From Campylobacter concisus (GTDB lineage Bacteria > Campylobacterota > Campylobacteria > Campylobacterales > Campylobacteraceae): a stretch of 64,000 bases of DNA. A program made the position numbers and the translations under genes. Under the pieces are notes generated by a model. It had not been told where the DNA came from and did not search any database. It saw only the letters and a program-made list of their open reading frames with translations. Positions 1 through 8,063 of this stretch are shown here, one piece after another. The stretch spans positions 62,001 to 126,000 of the forward strand of contig NZ_PIRF01000002.1 of NCBI RefSeq assembly GCF_003049705.1, written 5' to 3'. Each line of letters opens with the position of its first letter. The stretch's first letter is position 1.

Positions 1-149
1 TTGGAGACTTCGCGCAGATCGCAGCACGCGGCGGTGTTAGCAAAGATCTGCCTGGTGGCAAAAAATACGCTGGAGCTTATCCTATAATGGAACTTTCAGA
101 TCAGTTTAAACTCCAAGCAAAAATTTTGAGATTTTTTAAGAAAAATTAA
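1..149 (+). CDS. lpxD: UDP-3-O-acylglucosamine N-acyltransferase LpxD, C-terminal end (partial)
   Basis: The window opens inside this gene. Frame 3 gives 48 residues, beginning GDFAQIAARGGVSKDLPGG and ending in a lysine-rich tail before TAA at 147-149. LpxD adds the N-linked acyl chain in lipid A synthesis. The last left-handed beta-helix coil followed by a short helical tail (PIMELSDQFKLQAKILRF) is typical of LpxD C-termini; FabZ and LpxA do not end this way. The hexapeptide repeats and catalytic histidine lie outside the window. The identification rests on a short stretch, but the motif is distinctive. Confidence 0.75.
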   Translation, partial: GDFAQIAARGGVSKDLPGGKKYAGAYPIMELSDQFKLQAKILRFFKKN

Positions 150-154
150 TTGCA

Positions 155-188
155 AGCTTTTGCGAGCTTAAAATCGCAAAAGCTCTTT
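155..188. terminator. Hairpin between convergent lpxD and ackA
   Basis: There is a perfect 11-bp inverted repeat, AGCTTTTGCGA (155-165) and TCGCAAAAGCT (174-184), with an 8-nt loop and a short T-rich stretch after it. It begins 6 nt past the lpxD stop. A second weaker stem (AGCCTAA 196-202, TTAGGCT 229-235) follows before the end of ackA. Together they could terminate transcription in both directions. Confidence 0.65.
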
Positions 189-271
189 ATCTCGTAGCCT
201 AAAAATGCTAATTCTATTTTAAAACTAATTAGGCTTAAAATTTATATATCAAGTCTGGCTTAAACATCTAT

Positions 272-1468
272 TTATTTGGCTTTACTCTCTTTTATTACTC
301 TAGCCGTTTCTATCGCGATTTCTAGCTCTTCGTTTGTTGGGATGATGAGTGTTTTTATCTTAGCGTCATCCCCGTCTATGCATCTCTCACCTCGCATGTC
401 TTGGAAATTTAGATCGTGATTTATGTGAATGCCAAGATGTTTTAATTCGTCACAAATTTTTTGCCTTGTATTTGGTGCATTTTCGCCGATACCGCCAGTA
501 AATATAAGTGCATCAACGCGTCCTAAAATGGCGTAATATGAGCCAATATATTTTTTTACTCGGTAGCAAAACATCTCAAATGCAAGCTTTGCTCGCTCAT
601 CATCTTGCATTTTGGCCACAACCTCTCTCATGTCGCTTGAGCCACAAATTCCAAAAAGTCCGCTTTTTTTATTTAAAAAGTTATCGATCTCGTTCCACTT
701 TAAGACGCCGATATTTAGCAGATAGATGACCACGGCTGGGTCCATATCGCCGCTTCTTGTGCCCATTATGAGCCCTTCAAGCGGACTAAGACCCATCGAG
801 GTGTCGATGCTTTTGCCATTTTGCACTGCACAAGCTGAGGCGCCGTTGCCTAGATGAAGCGAGATAGCGTTAAATTTATCAAATTCTATGCCAAGCATTT
901 TGGCCGCTTGCTTGCAGACATATCTGTGTGAAGTGCCGTGAAAGCCGTATTTTCTGATGTGATGAGTCTTGCAAACGTCATAAGGTAGAGCGTAGCGGTA
1001 GGCGTACTCTGGCATGCTTTGATGAAATACCGTGTCAAAAACGACCACGTGAGGTACATTTTTGCTCTCTTTCATCGCGTTTTTAATGCCAGCAAGGTGC
1101 CCTGGGTTATGAAGTGGGGCAAGTGGGCTTATCTCCTCGATCTTTTTGATGACGCTTTCATCAACGATCATTGAGCTAAAAAAGCTCTCACCGCCGTGAA
1201 CTATCCTGTGTCCGATACCATCAAGCTCGCTTAGATCGTGCAATGTGTGTGATGTAACAAAAAGCTCGTTCATCGCCTCAAGTCCGTCATGGTGGTCTTT
1301 TATAAAGCGTTTTATCTCGTAGGTTTCGCCATTTGCTTTTAGTACCGCTCTTGAGCTGGAGCTACCGATTTGCTCGACTAGACCGCTTGCTAGACTGGTT
1401 TTGGTATCCATTGCAAAAAGTTGAAATTTTATTGAGCTACTACCCGAGTTTAAAACCAAAATTCTCAT
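272..1468 (-). CDS. ackA: Acetate kinase
   Basis: AckA makes ATP and acetate from acetyl phosphate and ADP in the cytoplasm, as the last step of the Pta-AckA overflow route. The 398-residue product starts [18 protein letters not shown], the phosphate-binding motif of the ASKHA kinase fold, and contains [24 protein letters not shown] and the second-domain motif [16 protein letters not shown], with FTGGIGENA near the C-terminus. I place the start at 1468, where an AGGAG lies six bases upstream; an upstream in-frame ATG would add eight unconserved residues. The start follows the pta stop by one base, so the two are translationally coupled in a pta-ackA operon. Confidence 0.96.
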   Translation of the reverse strand: MRILVLNSGSSSIKFQLFAMDTKTSLASGLVEQIGSSSSRAVLKANGETYEIKRFIKDHHDGLEAMNELFVTSHTLHDLSELDGIGHRIVHGGESFFSSMIVDESVIKKIEEISPLAPLHNPGHLAGIKNAMKESKNVPHVVVFDTVFHQSMPEYAYRYALPYDVCKTHHIRKYGFHGTSHRYVCKQAAKMLGIEFDKFNAISLHLGNGASACAVQNGKSIDTSMGLSPLEGLIMGTRSGDMDPAVVIYLLNIGVLKWNEIDNFLNKKSGLFGICGSSDMREVVAKMQDDERAKLAFEMFCYRVKKYIGSYYAILGRVDALIFTGGIGENAPNTRQKICDELKHLGIHINHDLNFQDMRGERCIDGDDAKIKTLIIPTNEELEIAIETARVIKESKAK

Positions 1469-1469
1469 A

Positions 1470-2837
1470 TTATTCTCCTGCTTGTATGGCACTGATTAAG
1501 ATGGTATTTACCACGTCTTCAACGAGGCAGCCGCGACTTAGGTCATTAACCGGCTTTTTTAGCCCTTGAAGTATCGGACCCACAGCTAGAGCGTTTGCAC
1601 TTCGCTGAACCGCTTTATAGCAGATGTTTCCACAGTTTAAATTTGGAAAGATAAAGACATTTGCACGTCCAGCAACCTCTGAGTTTGGCATCTTTTTGCT
1701 AGCCACGCTTAGATCAACGGCTGCGTCAAACTGAATTGGCGCTGCGATCTTTAAATTTGCATCAAGCTCTCTCGCCTTTTTGGCAGCTTCTTTTACAAAT
1801 TCCACATCAGGTCCACTTCCACTATCAGCCGTAGAGTAGCTCAGCATAGCGATCTTTGGGTTAAGGCCAAAGGCACTTGCCGTTTGAGCGCTGCTTAGCG
1901 TTATGCTAGCTAGCTCATCTGTGCTTGGATTTGGCGTGACAGCGCAGTCTGCAAAGAGCAAAATTTCTTCTTCAAGTGCCATAAAAAATGCCCCACTTAC
2001 CACACTTACATTTGGCTTTGTTTTTATTATCTGCAAGGCTGGGCGGATCGTATCAGCCGTGCTCATCGTAGCGCCACTTACCAAGGCATCGGCTATGCCT
2101 TCATGAATTAGCATCGTAGCAAAGTAAATTTTATCTTTAGCAAGTGCGTTTGCCTTGACTTCGTCCACGCCTTTGTGCTTTCTAAGCTCATAAATTTTCT
2201 TTACAAATTCCTTTGTTAGCTCGTTTTGTGCTGGGTCGATCACTTTGGCTTTGCTTAAATTTAGCCCCAAAGCGGCCACTTTTTTTGAAATTTCATCTTT
2301 AAGTCCTAGCAAGATGATATTTGCCGCCCCTTTTTCTAATACGATGTGAGCCGCTTTTAAAATTCTCTCATCGTCACTCTCTGGTAAAACAACGGTTTTG
2401 TTTGCAACTTTAGCTCTTTTTAGAAGCAAGCTTTGAAATTTAAATTGTGTGATGATATCTGCTTGATAGTTTAAAATTTCGTCGATCTTATCGGTGATTA
2501 GAAGCTTTGAGTTCGGATTTAGCGCTTTTAGCTCGCTTGCATTTTCATCAAAGACTGGAGTATTTAAATTTCTAGCTAGCTTTAAATTTAGCTCGCTTTT
2601 GCCAAAGACACTAAAACTCTCACAGCCAAGAACTATGACAAAGTCGCTTTTGGCCTTTAGCTCTTCAAATTTGTCTATAAATTTTAGAAAAAACTCTTTT
2701 TCATTTGAATTTATTAAGTTATTTTTATCGTTTTCATCTGGGATTATCTTAAAAATCTCAACTTTTTTGAATTTTGTAGCTATAATTTCTTGCAGATGTG
2801 CTAAATTTTTGTCTGTAAAAACGTAACAACTTTTCAT
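1470..2837 (-). CDS. pta: Phosphate acetyltransferase
   Basis: Pta interconverts acetyl-CoA and acetyl phosphate. At 455 residues it is shorter than the roughly 700-residue enterobacterial type and longer than the roughly 330-residue Firmicute type. Residues about 1-120 form a variable N-terminal region. The catalytic PTA domain begins near residue 135 ([15 protein letters not shown]) and runs to the end, with [19 protein letters not shown] and [18 protein letters not shown]. The first gene of a two-gene operon with ackA, it is divergent from flgH across a 68-bp gap that must hold both promoters. Confidence 0.95.
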   Translation of the reverse strand: MKSCYVFTDKNLAHLQEIIATKFKKVEIFKIIPDENDKNNLINSNEKEFFLKFIDKFEELKAKSDFVIVLGCESFSVFGKSELNLKLARNLNTPVFDENASELKALNPNSKLLITDKIDEILNYQADIITQFKFQSLLLKRAKVANKTVVLPESDDERILKAAHIVLEKGAANIILLGLKDEISKKVAALGLNLSKAKVIDPAQNELTKEFVKKIYELRKHKGVDEVKANALAKDKIYFATMLIHEGIADALVSGATMSTADTIRPALQIIKTKPNVSVVSGAFFMALEEEILLFADCAVTPNPSTDELASITLSSAQTASAFGLNPKIAMLSYSTADSGSGPDVEFVKEAAKKARELDANLKIAAPIQFDAAVDLSVASKKMPNSEVAGRANVFIFPNLNCGNICYKAVQRSANALAVGPILQGLKKPVNDLSRGCLVEDVVNTILISAIQAGE

Positions 2838-2849
2838 TTGCGACCTTTT

Positions 2850-2867
2850 TAGGAACTTAAATTGCTT
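2850..2867 (+). promoter_or_regulatory. Sigma-54 (RpoN) -24/-12 promoter for flgH
   Basis: The sequence TAGGAACTTAAATTGCTT has GG at 2852-2853 and GC at 2864-2865 with exactly ten bases between, matching the Campylobacter RpoN pattern GGAAC-N-TTGCTT. Transcription would start near 2876, about 30 nt before the flgH ATG. Basal-body, hook and ring genes are known RpoN targets in Campylobacter, so the gene context agrees. Confidence 0.8.
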
Positions 2868-2905
2868 AATTCTAGCACAAAGATACTTATTTTAAGGCAT
2901 TTTTT

Positions 2906-3613
2906 ATGAACCATAAAACGATTTGGCTCGTCTTATCTGCGGGCATTATTTGCACTGGCTGCACACCAAGTGCTGATCCTCATATCAATATGAAACCCCC
3001 GGTTTATGTCGAGCAACTCCCTTCAAAAGATAGTGGAACCGGACAAAGCAACGCTGGCAGCCTCTTTGGAAAGGGCGAAAATCCTCTTTTTTCAGATAGA
3101 AAAGCGATGAATGTAAATGACATCGTGACTATCGTTATCTCAGAAAATGCAAGCCAAACTTCAACTGGTAGCAAAAGTACAAATAAAGATAGTACTATAT
3201 CGCTTGGTGGCGGTGTATTTACGGCTGGAGCTGCTCCACTTTCAAATATAGCTGATAATCTAAACAAATACGGCGACATAGGCTTTAAAGCAGGTGGTGG
3301 TAATAAATTTACAGGTAGTGGCACGAGCAACAGAAGCGAGAAATTTACCGCAACCATTTCAGCCAGGATCATAAAAATACTAAATAATGGCAATTACTTT
3401 ATCGAGGGTAGCCGTGAGCTACTTATAAACGGCGAAAAGCAGATTATGCAAGTAAGCGGTGTCATCAGACCTTACGACATCTCACAAAATAACGAAATCG
3501 ACTCAAAATACATAGCTGATGCCAAAATTTTATATAAAACAGAGGGCGAGCTAGACAAATCTACCAAAAAACCTTGGGGCACAAGGCTTATGGAAGCTAT
3601 CTGGCCATTTTAA
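2906..3613 (+). CDS. flgH: Flagellar L-ring protein FlgH
   Basis: FlgH is an outer-membrane lipoprotein that forms the L ring around the flagellar rod. The 235-residue product has a lipoprotein signal (MNHKTIWLVLSAGIICTGC) with lipobox cysteine at 19. The FlgH core includes GENPLFSDRKAMNVNDIVTI, SRELLINGEKQIMQVSGVIRP and IADAKILYKTEGEL, and the family's usual C-terminal IWPF. Length is normal for the family. It stands alone behind a sigma-54 promoter and ends at a strong hairpin. Confidence 0.95.
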   Translation: MNHKTIWLVLSAGIICTGCTPSADPHINMKPPVYVEQLPSKDSGTGQSNAGSLFGKGENPLFSDRKAMNVNDIVTIVISENASQTSTGSKSTNKDSTISLGGGVFTAGAAPLSNIADNLNKYGDIGFKAGGGNKFTGSGTSNRSEKFTATISARIIKILNNGNYFIEGSRELLINGEKQIMQVSGVIRPYDISQNNEIDSKYIADAKILYKTEGELDKSTKKPWGTRLMEAIWPF

Positions 3614-3620
3614 TGCAACT

Positions 3621-3655
3621 TTAAAAGCCTAAATTTCATCCATTTGGGCTTTTAA
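3621..3655 (+). terminator. Rho-independent terminator after flgH
   Basis: A 14-bp stem, TTAAAAGCCTAAAT (3621-3634) with ATTTGGGCTTTTAA (3642-3655), has one G-T wobble and a 7-nt loop, and starts eight bases after the flgH stop. Confidence 0.75.
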
Positions 3656-3957
3656 AAATTCATATCTCAAAAATTTCTCTCGCCTTAAATATGCTAAATT
3701 TTTAAAAATCATTAAAAATTATAGTTGATATTTACTTTCAGAATAATATGCTTAAAATATTGAAAATTCATCAAAACAAAATAAAATTTCTCAAAATATT
3801 ATTTTTTATATTTTGAAAATATATCGCAAAAAAGGGATTTTAATTTTTTTAATTAAAATTTATTTAATTATAAATATTAATTTTTTAAAATAATTTTTTA
3901 CTTCTTTAAACAAAGATATTATTAACAAAAGTAAAATTTTCAAGCAAAGGAGCTTAT
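3656..3957. other. AT-rich leader region upstream of hydA
   Basis: About 300 bp without a plausible gene. It is extremely AT-rich, with runs of A and T and no long open frame. It must hold the hyd operon promoter, but no consensus -10/-35 pair stands out; TATTAT at 3917-3922 is a possible -10. It carries one NikR-like site, listed separately. The hydA ribosome site AAAGGAG lies at about 3945-3951. Confidence 0.5.
3797..3821. promoter_or_regulatory. Candidate NikR operator upstream of hydA
   Basis: TATTATT (3797-3803), eleven bases, then GAAAATA (3815-3821). The Helicobacter pylori NikR consensus is TATTATT-N11-AATAATA; the left half is identical and the right half matches at 5 of 7 positions. 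The base composition makes chance matches common here, so this counts mainly because nikR is in the same operon and has a similar site of its own. Confidence 0.3.
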
Positions 3958-5103
3958 ATGAATAATGACTTGCGTCAAAAGATAGATAGACGCTTAAGTG
4001 AGCTTAGTGCGTTACCTAAGATGAAAAGCGACTCGAGTATTGCGCAGCTTTTAAAAGAGAAAGGCTTTACGAGGCGTGATTTTATGAAGTGGGCTGGTGC
4101 AATGACAGCTTTTATGGCTCTACCAAGTGCGATGACACCGATGGTTGCTCGTGCTGCTGAGCTTAGCGATAGGCTTCCTGTGATATGGCTTCATATGGCA
4201 GAATGCACAGGCTGTAGCGAGAGCTTGCTAAGAACTGATGCTCCAAGCATAGATAGTCTTATATTTGACTACATAAGCCTTGAATACCACGAAACTATTA
4301 TGGCAGCTTCTGGTTGGCAGGCTGAAGAAAATTTAGAGAGCGCGATCGAAAAATATAAAGGCAGATACATTTTGCTAGTTGAGGGCGGTATCCCAACTGG
4401 TGCGACTGAAAATTTCTTAACAGTAGGACCTCATGGCACAACAGGTAAAACTCATGCTGTAAATGCTTCAAAAGACGCAGCTGCTATCTTTGCGATCGGC
4501 ACCTGTTCTAGCTTTGGTGGCATTCAAGCAGCTAAGCCAAATCCAACAAATTCAGTCGGTCTTTCAAAGGTGACTGATAAGCCAGTCATAAACGTGCCAG
4601 GCTGTCCTCCAAGCGAGAAAAATATCGTTGGCAACGTGCTTCACTACTTGCTATTTGGCACCTTGCCTGCACTTGATGTTTATAACAGACCAAAATGGGC
4701 TTATGGCTTAAGAATTCACGATCTTTGTGAGAGACGCGGACACTTTGACGCTGGCGAGTTTGTCCAAAACTTTGGCGACGAGGGTGCAAAAAATGGCTAC
4801 TGCTTATACAAAGTAGGTTGCAAAGGTCCATATACATTTAATAACTGCTCACGCGAGAGATTTAACCAGCACACATCATGGCCGGTTCAAGCGGGACACG
4901 GCTGTATAGGCTGCTCAGAGCCAGACTTCTGGGATACGATGGGACCATTTGAAGAGCCTATGGCAGATAGACTCTTTGATACTGTTTTAGGTCTTGGGGC
5001 TGATAATGTCAGCGATAAAGTTGGCATTGGAATTTTAGCTCTTACTGGCATTGGTATAGCAGCTCACGCTGTTATAGCTTCTATGAGTAAAGATAAAGAA
5101 TAA
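3958..5103 (+). CDS. hydA: [NiFe] uptake hydrogenase small subunit (Tat-exported)
   Basis: HydA carries the FeS relay that moves electrons from the NiFe site to cytochrome b. The 381-residue precursor has a twin-arginine motif TRRDFMKWAG at about residues 37-46, so the HydAB dimer is exported folded to the periplasm. The proximal cluster begins with AECTGCSESLLR near residue 81; later cysteines include the GCPPSEKN region, CERRGHFDAGEF and GHGCIGCSEPDFWD. A C-terminal hydrophobic helix (VGIGILALTGIGIAAHAVIA) anchors it to the membrane and HydC. It is the first gene of the operon, with a good AAAGGAG site. Confidence 0.97.
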   Translation: MNNDLRQKIDRRLSELSALPKMKSDSSIAQLLKEKGFTRRDFMKWAGAMTAFMALPSAMTPMVARAAELSDRLPVIWLHMAECTGCSESLLRTDAPSIDSLIFDYISLEYHETIMAASGWQAEENLESAIEKYKGRYILLVEGGIPTGATENFLTVGPHGTTGKTHAVNASKDAAAIFAIGTCSSFGGIQAAKPNPTNSVGLSKVTDKPVINVPGCPPSEKNIVGNVLHYLLFGTLPALDVYNRPKWAYGLRIHDLCERRGHFDAGEFVQNFGDEGAKNGYCLYKVGCKGPYTFNNCSRERFNQHTSWPVQAGHGCIGCSEPDFWDTMGPFEEPMADRLFDTVLGLGADNVSDKVGIGILALTGIGIAAHAVIASMSKDKE

Positions 5104-5112
5104 GGCGAAAAA

Positions 5113-6831
5113 ATGAGTGAAAAAAGAATAGTAATAGACCCTATAACACGTATCGAGGGGCACTTAAGAATAGAAGTTGTTGTAGATGACAATAATGTCG
5201 TAAAAGAGGCGTATTCTGGCTCAACTCTTTGGAGAGGCTTAGAGCAGATTGTAAAAGGTAGAGATCCAAGAGATGCTGGCTTTTTCATGCAAAGAATTTG
5301 TGGTGTTTGTACATACTCACACTACCGAGCAGGTATTATCGCAGTTGAAAATGCTCTTGGCATCAAGCCTCCATTAAATGCTGAGCTAACTAGAACGCTG
5401 ATGAACGCAGCTTTATATCTTCACGATCATATCGTGCATTTTTATCAGCTCCACGGCATGGACTGGGCGGACGTAGTCTCTGCACTAAGCGCAGATGTGC
5501 ATAAAGCTAGCGAAGAGGCGTTTAAATACACTGATTTGCCATTTGCCACAGGAGCTGACAAGCTAAAAGAGGTAAAAGAGAGAGTTGAAGCCTTTGTTAA
5601 AAAGGGCAACCTTGGACCATTTGCCAACGCATACTGGGGACATAGTACATATAAATTTACGCCAGAGCAAAATTTAATCGTCCTCTCACACTACTTAGAG
5701 TGCTTAAGGATTCAAAGAACAGCAGCTCAGATGATGGCTATCTTTGGTGCTAAAAACCCACATCCACAAAGCCTAACAGTTGGCGGTGTGACTTGCGTGA
5801 TGGACCTTATGGATCCAGCTAGAATGGGCGAATATATGAGTAAATTTGCTGAGATCAAAGAATTTGTTGATAGAGCTTACTATCCAGATATCTTGATGGC
5901 AGCTAAAGCTTATGGTAACGAGCCAAGCGTTCTAAACGATGTTGGTGTGGCAAATTTACTCTGCTACGATGAGTTTTTGATCGGCAAAAATGATCATCTA
6001 TTTAAAGGTGGCTATATCTTAAATGGCGATCTTAACAAGGTTTATGATATCGATGAAAATAAAATCACTGAAGAAGCTACTAGGTCTTGGTATAAAAACG
6101 ACAAAGCACTTCACCCATATGACGGCGAGACTGAAGCAAACTACACAGGCCTTATTGATGGCGAGAGCATAGACGCCGAGGGCAAACTAGCTCACAGTAA
6201 GCTTTTTGATACAAAAGGCAAATATAGCTGGATCAAAGCACCAAGATATGATGGCTTGCCTATGCAAGTAGGACCGATCGCAAGCATCGTCATAAACTAC
6301 GCTAGAGGCAACGAGAGAGTTAAAAAAGTAGTTGATGAATTTTTAGCAAAGAGTGGCTTGCCACTAAGTGCAGTTTTCTCAACTCTAGGCAGAACCGCTA
6401 CTCGTATGCTTGAGGCAAAAGTAGTAGCAGAGCACACTATGGACGCATTTAATGCCTTAGTAGAAAATTTAAAATCAGATCAAGAGACCTGCGCAAAATA
6501 TGTAATCGATAACAAAAAAGAGTACAAAGGAAATTTTCAAGGCAACGCTCCAAGAGGTGCGCTTAGCCACTGGTGCCGCATAAAAGATGGCGTCATCACA
6601 AACTGGCAAGCGGTCGTGCCAAGCACTTGGAACGCCTCTCCAAAAGACGCACAAAATCAAATGGGAAGCTACGAAGCGTGCTTAGTTGGTTTAAAGATCG
6701 CTGATCTTTCAAAACCACTCGAAATAATACGAAAAATTCACTCTTACGATCCTTGCATCGCATGTGCTGTGCATGTTATGGATACGAAGGGAAATGATTT
6801 GAGTACCTATAAGATAAATCCAAATTTGTAA
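5113..6831 (+). CDS. hydB: [NiFe] uptake hydrogenase large subunit
   Basis: HydB holds the Ni-Fe(CN)2CO active site that splits H2. The 572-residue product has N-terminal VIDPITRIEGHLRIE, the first nickel-ligand pair RICGVCTYSH near residue 60, and the second pair DPCIACAVH close to the C-terminus. The last 18 residues after that histidine form the extension removed by the maturation protease once nickel is inserted; HydD, two genes on, is the obvious protease. It lacks its own signal and travels with HydA. Length and motifs are normal for group 1 membrane-bound hydrogenases. Confidence 0.97.
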   Translation: MSEKRIVIDPITRIEGHLRIEVVVDDNNVVKEAYSGSTLWRGLEQIVKGRDPRDAGFFMQRICGVCTYSHYRAGIIAVENALGIKPPLNAELTRTLMNAALYLHDHIVHFYQLHGMDWADVVSALSADVHKASEEAFKYTDLPFATGADKLKEVKERVEAFVKKGNLGPFANAYWGHSTYKFTPEQNLIVLSHYLECLRIQRTAAQMMAIFGAKNPHPQSLTVGGVTCVMDLMDPARMGEYMSKFAEIKEFVDRAYYPDILMAAKAYGNEPSVLNDVGVANLLCYDEFLIGKNDHLFKGGYILNGDLNKVYDIDENKITEEATRSWYKNDKALHPYDGETEANYTGLIDGESIDAEGKLAHSKLFDTKGKYSWIKAPRYDGLPMQVGPIASIVINYARGNERVKKVVDEFLAKSGLPLSAVFSTLGRTATRMLEAKVVAEHTMDAFNALVENLKSDQETCAKYVIDNKKEYKGNFQGNAPRGALSHWCRIKDGVITNWQAVVPSTWNASPKDAQNQMGSYEACLVGLKIADLSKPLEIIRKIHSYDPCIACAVHVMDTKGNDLSTYKINPNL

Positions 6832-6840
6832 GGAGAGAAT

Positions 6841-7521
6841 ATGTCACATAAAAATGCTGACAGGATCAGCGAATACGAATTCTCCATCGGCGTTAGGCTG
6901 ACACACTGGATTAGATTTGCAGCGATCACACTTTTGGTTGTGAGTGGCTACTATATCTCGTACGTTTTTGTGAGTCCAGAGATCACGAGCGAGCCTACAA
7001 ATTTTATGCAAGCAAAGTGGCGTATGGCTCACCAGATCGCTGGCTTTGTGCTGATAGCGGCGTTTATCTTTAAATTTTATCTATTTGTCTTTGATAAACA
7101 TAGCAAAAAAGAGTGGATGAGTGTGGTTGATTTTCTAAATCCAAAAATTTGGATCGCACAGATCAAATACTATCTTTTTATGGGGCCACACCCGCATTTA
7201 AGGGGTGTTTATAACCCATTGCAGTTTGCCTCATACTTCTTCTTTTACGTCATCTTAGCACTTATCTGCCTAACTGGCCTAGTGCTTTACGCTCACGTTT
7301 ATCACAATGGACTTGGCGGAGCGATCTACGAGCCAGCAAGATACTTTGAAGAGCTTATGGGCGGACTAGCAAATGTTAGGACGATACATAGAATTTGCAT
7401 GTGGATCATCATGATATTTGTGCCAATTCACGTTTATATGGCGATATTTAACGCCGTTAAAGGTAAAAATGGAGCGATGGACGCCATCGTTAGTGGCTAT
7501 AAATTTGTAAAAGAACACTGA
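6841..7521 (+). CDS. hydC: Hydrogenase cytochrome b subunit
   Basis: HydC is a di-haem membrane cytochrome that takes electrons from HydA and reduces menaquinone. The 226-residue protein has an N-terminal SEYEFSIGVRLTHWIRF (first haem-ligand histidine region) and four hydrophobic spans, roughly at 23-43, 65-85, 130-152 and 185-205. Further histidines lie in MAHQIAGF, GPHPHLRG and VPIHVYM. The NiFe-hydrogenase cytochrome b family is about 220 residues long. Its stop overlaps the hydD start by one base (TGATG), indicating coupling. Confidence 0.93.
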   Translation: MSHKNADRISEYEFSIGVRLTHWIRFAAITLLVVSGYYISYVFVSPEITSEPTNFMQAKWRMAHQIAGFVLIAAFIFKFYLFVFDKHSKKEWMSVVDFLNPKIWIAQIKYYLFMGPHPHLRGVYNPLQFASYFFFYVILALICLTGLVLYAHVYHNGLGGAIYEPARYFEELMGGLANVRTIHRICMWIIMIFVPIHVYMAIFNAVKGKNGAMDAIVSGYKFVKEH

Positions 7522-8063
7522 TGAGAGTGCTTGTTCTTGGCATTGGCAACGTGATGTTTGCTGATGAGGGCATAGGTGTTCATTTTGTAAATTTGATGGC
7601 TAAAAACTATAAATTTACAAGCTCTAAAAACGAGCTTACTTTAATGGACGGGGGCACTTTAGCCCTCGCTCTAACTCACATAATAAGCGAATTTGACTAT
7701 CTTATCGTCGTTGATTGTATCAGCGCAAATGGTGCAAGCGTGGGCGATGTTTATTTTTTCGACTTTCTAAACGTACCAAATTTTATCAGCTGGGACGGCT
7801 CGGCTCACGAGATCGAGATGCTTCAAACCCTTCATCTAATGGAGCTGGCAGGCGACAGGCCGACAACCAAAATCCTAGGCATCGTGCCTAGCCGCATAGA
7901 GTCATCAAATTTTAGCCTCTCAGATGAAGTGATAAAAGCTTCTAACATCCTAGAAAAAACGCTGCTTGATCACTTAAAAGAGCTTGATTTTAAGTGCGAA
8001 AAGGTAGCAAATTTCACCCTAAACGACACCCTCGATGACTACGCCAAAAAAGGTTTAAAATGA
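7521..8063 (+). CDS. hydD: Hydrogenase maturation endopeptidase
   Basis: HydD removes the C-terminal extension of the large subunit after nickel insertion. The 180-residue protein begins MRVLVLGIGNVMFADEGIGVH, the HycI/HoxM/HyaD signature with the conserved acidic nickel-sensing residue in ADEG. A second conserved stretch, LIVVDCISANGASVGDVYFF, and a histidine in GSAHEIEMLQTLHLME follow. Family members are usually 150-200 residues. It overlaps hydC by one base and hydE by four. Confidence 0.93.
   Translation: MRVLVLGIGNVMFADEGIGVHFVNLMAKNYKFTSSKNELTLMDGGTLALALTHIISEFDYLIVVDCISANGASVGDVYFFDFLNVPNFISWDGSAHEIEMLQTLHLMELAGDRPTTKILGIVPSRIESSNFSLSDEVIKASNILEKTLLDHLKELDFKCEKVANFTLNDTLDDYAKKGLK

Noticed and set aside
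3917-3941. Second NikR-type site before hydA
   Set aside because: The left arm TATTATT is perfect but the right arm matches only 4 of 7, expected by chance at this base composition.
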